A stretch of 64,000 bases of DNA from positions 8,972,390 to 9,036,389 of the forward strand of contig JAJEKV010000030.1 in the NCBI GenBank assembly GCA_021234155.1, given 5' to 3'. The notes under the pieces are model-generated. The model saw nothing but the letters and a program-made list of their open reading frames with translations. It did not search any database and had not been told where the DNA came from. The translations under genes were made by a program, and so were the position numbers. The stretch is from Isoetes taiwanensis. Taxonomy: Eukaryota > Streptophyta > Lycopodiopsida > Isoetales > Isoetaceae. Positions 56,984 through 64,000 of this stretch are shown piece after piece (position 1 is the first letter of the stretch; every line of letters starts with the position of its first letter).

Positions 56984-59449
56984 TCTATATATAATAATAA
57001 AAGCAAAATGTAATGTGTGCAGAGCATCTCGGCCGTTGATTTTGTTGTGAAAACTCTTATTATAGACCGTCAGATTTAAGTAGTTTTCTTTTCCTCTCTC
57101 TGGAACTCTTACGGTTTACCCTCGGCAGCCATCCCTCCTTCCAGAGGAGATTCAATTCTTCTGTGATATTTGTTGCCGAAGATTCAGTTCTTCATGTTGT
57201 TTTGTGTGCCGACTGCATAATGTCGGTTGTTCGGTGGTTGCATTGCCACTTTGTCCAGAGCAATGTTCGGCCTTCTTTATGCTAGAGCCATTCCCTTATT
57301 TTTGCCTTTTTGCTGCGTTCTTTCTGTGTCGGTTCTCATCTGCCTTATAAAAAGCTCTACTCCGGCGCCCCAGTACCTCTCCATTGTTTCTCCTTTCATC
57401 TAATCCTGTAGCCTCCATCTTTTCTTGTACCAGATTTAGCCGCTTGGCCCTTTGGGTCCTTTTTAGCAAAGTTTCTTTGCCCTTGGCAACCAAAACTTGA
57501 TTCTTTGGATTTCGATTTGTCCGGTGCCTAGAATTCCAATTTTCAAAGGAAAAGCTTTGGAGCTGCTTAGACACAACGAATTGTAGAGAGTACCAAGGGA
57601 GATATGGAATTGCGTGATTAGATATGCTTCTTTCTCATTGGATAAGGTTTGTAGTGATGAAGAACTCTGCTTTGAGAAAAAGTATTCCCTCCTTTCTTTT
57701 AAGTTATCTCTCCAGCAATAGCAGTAGTAGAAAGAAAGGTTGTTATATCATACTTTGCAGTTTTAAATATGAGTGAATCATGATTATTAAACTTTAGGGC
57801 TTTGTACAATGCAGCCCTAGATGGAACAATGCAGGCATTTATCTCTATCTTGCATGCCTTTCTTTTCATCTCTCTAAAAGTCTCAATTGTGATCTCTAGC
57901 TTTGCAGTTCTTACATTGTATCATAGTTTGTTGTTTGGAGCTTCATGGGCGTGACACGGAAGAAGAGGGAAGTGTAGATGATCGAGAAGTTAACGATGGA
58001 GGTATGCTATTCTATCTATATGTTATTTTTCTCGAAGTTGCATCTAAGAATTTTTCTATATTTAGATACATGATATGCATTATGAAAGTGTGGATCACGA
58101 CCTGTGCAACTATCATGATGGTTTTGTTTTAAAGCTCGAAGCCTGCAAAAACTCCAAACTCGAGCTCCGATGTTTGATGGAAAAAATACCAAATGCATGC
58201 GGCATCGACCATTTCATTCTAGGGTTTTTACCTCAGAACATTAGGCAGCCTTGGAGAATATGAAGGTTCAATGTGATGCCCGATTCCTTCATCAACAAGG
58301 TCGATGCGAATATCGGATTTTGTGCAGAGGGTTGTTGCCTCTTTCGGGCGGAGGCATGCTTCCCCATGAGGTTACCTTTTATGTAAACATGTTTTCGCGG
58401 TAGACAGGGATTTTCCTTTTGGTTTAAATTGAAATTCATCTATATTGTCCGCTTAACTACGGGAAGTGGATATTGCATCGTTGAGAATGTGTTTCATCTT
58501 CGCCGACATTATTTCGGTTGCCGGATGATAGTTCTATATCTCCTTCACCCTTTCAGCGATATTGATGTCCTTCCTCGGTGAAAGCTTGCAAAGAATGCAT
58601 GATAGTGATAAAGAATCAAATTTTGATTGCCATTTTGCCATAGACGTTGCCATGAAATCTCCCTCACAATTTTCCTCGCATTGTTTACGCTAAATTGATT
58701 AACGAAATGAAAAGAAGAATTAATTTGGCGCAATAATAATCTGCATTTGTCCATGCTTATTATAAGTGCCTATGCGATAGCAATTATTGTATCTGAAATA
58801 AGGCCTCTTGGCGGGCTTTTTGCTTGGCACCTTTTTTGGCTTAGCACGAGCGGGGCGTGTGAAATAAAATATATATTAACCTGGAAAGAACAATTCACCA
58901 TGATATATTTATAAAATATTGAGTTGTCCCTGTAACCAATATCATAAAGCTCTCGGTATTTGTAATGAATGTAAGTTGAAGTGCTAATTTCATCCGTGGT
59001 AAAATGAATGGCGCCCTGCAGGGCAATTGCTATCGGGTTGTGAAGAACTTAGAGAGAGAAAACGGCAAGTTAAATATGCATTTGGGAATGAAAAAATGCA
59101 GCAAAGTGGACATTGATTAAAGGTGATAATAAGAAAACATATTCATATCTAAAACTGCAAACCCGTTACTCAATGTGTCATAATCACATATTTTTGCGGG
59201 TTCTATCACGATGCCTTTTTAAGTACCAAACAAAGCCACTATCGGAAGGGAAAGAGTTTGAAGTATTTGCTCTTCCAAATTTGGCGGTAGAAGATTATCT
59301 TCCAATGCTTATTGGTCTTCTTGTTAAAGGTATGTATTTAAAATCGAAGTTTTCCAATTTCGTCAATTCTCTGCCCAACTTAGAGCACTGCTAAAGCTCT
59401 TCTCTATACTTGGGTCCCATAGGCCAGTTGGTCTCCGTGGACGATAAAA

Positions 59450-59476
59450 TCATATTCTATTCTATTCTATTCTATT
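59450..59476. repeat. (TATTC)n microsatellite
   Basis: About five units of ATTCT inside the Helitron. Confidence 0.9.
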
Positions 59477-62044
59477 TGATGTGGAATTAGCATCTAATAG
59501 TGAAGAAAGGGTAAGAGGGAATAATGTCTCGGCTTGACTTTGAGAGTGGTTAAAAGGCGAGGTCATTACCGTTTTAATGTGTATTTCTTCTGTGCAAATT
59601 AAACTAAGGTGAATAGGCATTTGAGTACCTTTTAAGATCCATCACCTTATCGCATTATCGTCTTCTTATTCTTATTCCAAGATAGCGAGGCATACTAGGC
59701 AAGCTGATCAATGGGATAGTTGAAGTTTGAGTACTAATACCTTTGTTCCACATAGAGCTCTTTTACGCATTTTTACTATCCCTCTCGTCCTTCCTTGAGA
59801 AAACTTTGATTCCTTTAGGTAATGCGGTCTTGTATCGGGTTTATCACAAAGCAAGGTGGTTCATGCATTTTGAAATACATTATTGGTTGCATGTGTTTGG
59901 AGCAAAGCATTGTAGATTGTAATTTCTGATCACGGAGCTCTATTTTGGTCTCAAAGGCTTGCCTCTGTATGCCATGTTCTCAAATTGCCTGCTCTCTCAC
60001 CCACAATGGTACTTATATCTATCCCATGTGCTTTTTTTCTTTTATGAGTTCAATTTTCAAACTCCAATATCAACATCGCGTGTTATACAAAACCCGGGGT
60101 AATATTGTTGTTGTTGCACATTTTAACATTGTCATTGTCTAACATTGTCCAAATGCACTTTGAAAAATATTTGAGGAATTTAAGTCTTTCACATCTTTGG
60201 ATTGTTTGAGCGAATTTGTTATCCTATTGCTTGACATTAAAAACTTGGTTCTTGGATCTTGCGGATTAAGATATAAGATGGATACTAATCGAGAACATTG
60301 ATGGGTTGAAATGCCAATCTTGGGTGAAGTCAGGGTGGCCTTTGCATCGGTTCCAACCATGCCTTCAAGGCCTTGCTAGGTATATGCCATGGACTTTTTT
60401 GTGCTCCGGAGGCAATATTCACGTGTCGATATAGTATATGCTTGCACACTTGTATGTTTAGGTTCTTGTCTACGCCATTAGTCTCTTTCGGAAGGATTTT
60501 GTTGTTCAACACGTTTATGCCTTAATTTTGGTTGCGAGGAGGTGACAAAGTCAAGAAATGGAGCGTAACGTGGAACTTCTGATGAAATGCAAATTTTGTT
60601 ATTATTTTGTCGGTTTTATCACGGATTGCCATTTCCCTTTTCACGTTATTCTTTACCACAATAAAGCAAAGGAGACTATGTCACTATGGGGTGATTGCGA
60701 GAAATGAGTGAGGTCACGAGAAAATGTAACATTTATCCATTGTTTGCCAAAATCCAAGGAATGAGCAAGCAAGAAGCCTTGTACAAGCGATCTGCATCAG
60801 CATCCGACTTGATGATTTATAACAAAGACATTCAACATATAAATACAAGTGACAAGCGGTGATAGCAAGAAGTCTTGAAGCCTTGAGCCTTATCCGGCGA
60901 TCGCATCGACACCCAACTTGATGATTTGTAATAAAAGACATTCAACGTACCAATACATGTGACAAGTAATTTGAGCGGTAAAAATTAAATGTAAGTTTTT
61001 GAACTCATCTAACGGCATGCATCATACATTGATGCCGACTTGTCATAACGTTGAGCGACAATTTCTAAAGAATATAACTTTTTGGCTCAACTAGAGAAAC
61101 AAAGATGCTCATATGAAGGTTATTTTTTTGACATAATGGTGAAACTGACAGCTTTATATTAAAATTTGATTTACATTAAAAAAGCTTCAAACATCTTCTC
61201 TAGAATGTAGACGCTCACCGCTCCCACATACAAAAACTAAACAAATTACATCCATTTAAAAGCGTTTTTGAATTGATTTCAATGATCATCTACCTTTGAA
61301 ACTTCATGTTAATGGTTTCATGATATATGCATGTCAATATAGAGCTGGTTGCAAGCAATTTAAAAAATAACTTTTATTTTTTACCTTTTCTACCAAAACA
61401 AGCTATAGCTATGGGAGATTCTGTTAAGACTATGTTTAATTTTGTTCTTGAAGAGTTGATATTAGAGAACTTCTTCAAACCCTCACAACTCAACACCCAA
61501 AATTCATCAGATCAAGTCTCAAGGGAAGAGTTACAAATCCAGAGAGCATTTGTAGGTTTTACCCATATACTTCCTATGAATATTGGTCAAAAGCTAAAAA
61601 TTCCATCAACATGTCACACCCACTAAGGAAACACCATTATTGTTATTATAAACATTAGATCAGATGCAGAAAAGAACAACAAAAACCTAGACTGCCATCG
61701 ATAAGAAATCATTGCCAAAATGCCGACCTTCAGTGATTGCAATTGAATATATGAAAATGACGATGTTCTATGATAAGAGTGGAACTCACTATGGACAAAG
61801 TGCCAAGAGTTCTAACAAGAACTAATTAAATATGAGAGCCTTGCGAGACAATAGAAGTCGACACACAAATTTAACCCCATGATGAAATGATTGATATGAA
61901 CATTCAAAAACTATATAAGTTGTATTCAAAGTTTAACCTCAATAAATAATACATTTTATGCCCAACTAAGGAACGACCATATATGTCCAACTAGATGCTA
62001 TCAACCATAACCCTACCAATTTTGGAATTTAATCCCGACGAAAA

Positions 62045-62061
62045 GCCCAGCAACGCTGGGC
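62045..62061 (+). other. Helitron 3' terminal hairpin
   Basis: A perfect seven-base-pair stem (GCCCAGC/GCTGGGC) with loop AAC, eight bases before the terminal T; the spacing to CTAG is typical of Helitron ends, where it acts as the replication stop signal. Confidence 0.9.
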
Positions 62062-62275
62062 ACTTTTTCTAGTAGGCATATATTTGCTTGTTTATTGATG
62101 CTTTTATTTTTGAGCTTGGACTGCAGTTGTATCAGTTGTACATGTCTCTAATGGAGTCTACATCTGCAAATAGATGTACATGCATTTATTTTTAGAGTGC
62201 ATCTGTAGATGGATTCATAAGTATGTGCATTTTTTACATATATGTGCTTTTTTTTGGGCATAGATCTACATTCCC

Positions 62276-62430
62276 TAACTGGATACCTGGGTACATCTGG
62301 GTACATCAGTGTACATCTGGGTACACTGATGTACCTTTATGTACATTGAGGAACATGTACATGTACATTTGGCTATAGTTAAATGTAGTTACTTACATTT
62401 GGTACATTTTATGTACATGAAATGTACATG
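62276..62430. repeat. GTACAT-rich tract with a 15-base palindrome
   Basis: GTACAT or TGTACA words occur about a dozen times. GGTACATCAGTGTAC (62300-62314) and its exact reverse complement (62321-62335) form a hairpin with a six-base loop. Confidence 0.85.
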
Positions 62431-62599
62431 CTTGGCAGAATGTACCAGATATTTCTCATTAGTTCTGTTTTCATGTTCTTTTATGTCTATTGAAATTTAG
62501 ATCATTTGTTTGTTTTGCGGATGAGGTCGTTCCTATCGAAGCGGCTTTAATGGCTGATGTTCTTGAGCCATCTGCATCGACTCTCTTTCTGATTTTTTG

Positions 62600-63546
62600 A
62601 GCATAATAAGCGGGCCGAATCACGTAGACCCTCTACCTTCCAGCTCCAGATCACCAATGACATTTACGGTGCGGTAATAGAACAATGCACAGCGGTGCCT
62701 CCTCGAACATGGCAAAGTGAAGTTGAGGAAATTGAGAGGATGGCACTTGAGAAAGCTAAAGCGATTGCGGTGCAGACCCTTCAATGGCTGGCACGCAACG
62801 AAACTCCTTCATCACCAAGTGCTAAATTAGTAATTGGAGAAGCCAAGAAAGATCGGCTTACGTCACCGGCATCATCTGCGGGTCCAGTTCACGGACACAT
62901 TATGAAGAAGCTACAAAGGAATCAGATCCAGATTTTATCCCGGGGAGATACCGGGGAAGAGGAAGGCGAGTTGGTAGTTGAGTCCACTCCAAAGAGGAGG
63001 CAAAAGAATCTTTGGTGATGGCACTCCAAGAGGAAAAAGCAGGCAAAATCTCCAGAAGAAAAAAAATGTCCTCTCAAAAGAAAATCTCGAGACAAAAAGT
63101 GCCACCACCACCTAGAAAGAGGTATGTCCAAGATGAACTAATTTTTGTTAAACATCTCAGATTTATGATAATTAACCACATTTTTTTTTTTGTACATAGG
63201 ACACGATCACAAGGCGTGAAGGAAGGCGATCCCGATCCTTCCGAGGTCAGGGCAGGAAGAGGAAGAGGATGAGGATCTACAAGCAAAATATTGATGTGAT
63301 AACAAATAAGGTGCGGCAGTCCACGAGAAGATCTTTGAAAGCGGTGATGAATTTACAAGGTGAGTAATATACAATTGATTACAATAGATATATTCTTTTG
63401 CTAATGTTGTTGTTTCCTTGTGCGGTTTAGTGAACCGGACCGAAAAGGTTGGTTCCATTCCTCCTTATAGGGACTGTCCTCCTAAGCACGCACCCTCTAT
63501 CTTTCAAAGTGATGTTGACGAAGTTCTGCTGGAAGGCTGGACTTGA
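62600..63546 (+). pseudogene. Multi-exon basic/helical gene, right part
   Basis: The first exon reads FFEHNKRAESRRPSTFQLQI, then TNDIYGAVIEQCTAVPPRTW and EVEEIERMALEKAKAIAVQT from about 62599. It then changes frame near 62910-63010. Intron 63122-63199 (AGAG|GTATGT ... TACATAG|G) joins it to an exon with basic motifs (RREGRRSRSFRGQGRKRKR then YKQNIDVITNKVRQST). Intron 63360-63430 (CAAG|GTGAGT ... GGTTTAG|TG) joins this to VNRTEKVGSIPPYRDC, ending at a stop at 63544-63546. The introns are canonical, but the first exon needs at least one frame change, and intron phase at 63121 does not fit the long basic frame. It may be damaged, or the true splice sites differ. Family unknown. Confidence 0.5.
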
Positions 63547-64000
63547 CCTCTAAGATGGTAGATGTCTATGGGAGGTAGGCTAGCATTTCAACATATTTAT
63601 GTTATTTCATTCCCTAAGTCACTCATCTTATGTATTAATATGTATTACGGATTTGTGTGCGGTACCTTTGTAGCGATCTTCCATCGATTGGAAACACAAG
63701 TTTTTACGGTTCGATAGGACACCTTCAAATTTTGTGAATTCCCTCAAGAAATGGGGGGTAGATGCGAGAACACTAACATAAAGGAAGGGTGGATGGCATT
63801 TTGATTGCAAGATGCCAATACATATTTGTTCCAATTACGCAAGGCCCAAATGTGGCATTGGCAATACTTGTGCTTGCTGGTCGATTGAAAAGCTCTTGTC
63901 CATCTATAGCTAGCCCAAGTATACAGATCCTCTCTCCTGTCAAAGGCTATGTACCCGATGCTAAAGTGGTCCAGAAGTAAGTATGAGTTTCTGTTTTAGT
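63547..64000. other. Right edge of the window
   Basis: The short open frame at 63789-63980 (plus) has no recognised domain. The sequence may continue the gene to the left. Nothing is called. Confidence 0.35.

Larger units (their letters stand above)
56984..62072 (+). mobile_element. Complete non-autonomous Helitron, 5,089 bases
   Basis: The left end is TCTATATATAATAATAAAAG, matching the TCTATAYTATATTAAAAGC-type 5' end of plant Helitrons. The right end is a hairpin, GCCCAGC-AAC-GCTGGGC (62045-62061), followed seven bases later by CTAG (62069-62072). The element sits between A (56983) and T (62073), the expected A/T target with no duplication. No Rep or helicase frame is inside, so it depends on a helper; the intact Rep-helicase at 10028-14665 is a candidate only if their ends match, which I could not test. 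The interior shows only short frames (for example minus 57296-57574, Lys/Arg-rich; plus 59113-59394) that may be captured gene scraps. It lies in a decayed coiled-coil gene, probably in an intron. Confidence 0.88.

Overview
This window looks like nuclear DNA of a land plant with a large, repeat-rich genome, probably a fern or other seed-free plant. The evidence is a long intronless PLS-type PPR gene, plant-style short GT-AG introns of 70 to 132 bases, and a dense mixture of Helitron, hAT, Ty3/gypsy and retroposon debris in AT-rich DNA. The fern assignment is an inference from the style of the PPR repeats; the sequence does not prove it. There are no operons, CRISPR arrays or other prokaryotic features.

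Layout. 1-5,000 holds a decayed plus-strand coding region (about 1,841-4,240) facing a short decayed minus-strand gene (4,493-4,936). 5,039-6,832 is microsatellite and minisatellite DNA: two long (TA)n tracts and a 31-base repeat built from GAATCT. 7,776-9,835 carries a diverged direct duplication and a recent 103-base tandem duplication. 10,028-14,665 (minus) is an intact 1,545-residue Helitron Rep-helicase, and its first 60 codons and upstream DNA are tandemly duplicated to 15,436. 19,897-20,577 (minus) is an unrecognised 226-residue gene with a palindrome cluster upstream. 22,719-26,373 (minus) is a hAT transposase gene cut by a polyadenylated retroposon (24,785-25,811) with a 14-base target-site duplication; removing it rejoins the reading frame exactly.

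26,785-34,200 is pyrimidine-rich DNA without credible genes but with several dispersed hairpins and direct repeats and one tRNA-like sequence. 34,232-35,035 has weak exon candidates. 36,225-42,160 is a decayed, truncated Ty3/gypsy element on the minus strand: LTR, primer-binding site, degenerate gag, then a reverse-transcriptase remnant. 43,592-45,910 (minus) is the PPR gene, the only convincing host gene that is intact. 48,462-52,405 contains two convergent genes that look like one decayed mobile element: a small plus-strand gene frameshifted by a 10-base duplication, and a four-to-five-exon minus-strand gene with DDE-transposase-like motifs and at least nine in-frame stops. 55,640-56,640 and 62,600-63,546 hold coiled-coil/basic coding pieces. 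Between them lies a complete 5,089-base non-autonomous Helitron (56,984-62,072) with canonical 5' TC, 3' hairpin, CTAG end and A/T target.

The most notable items are the complete non-autonomous Helitron, the nested retroposon-in-hAT event, and the little-described DDE-like element at 48.4-52.4 kb. The annotation comes from reading the sequence; no database search was possible.
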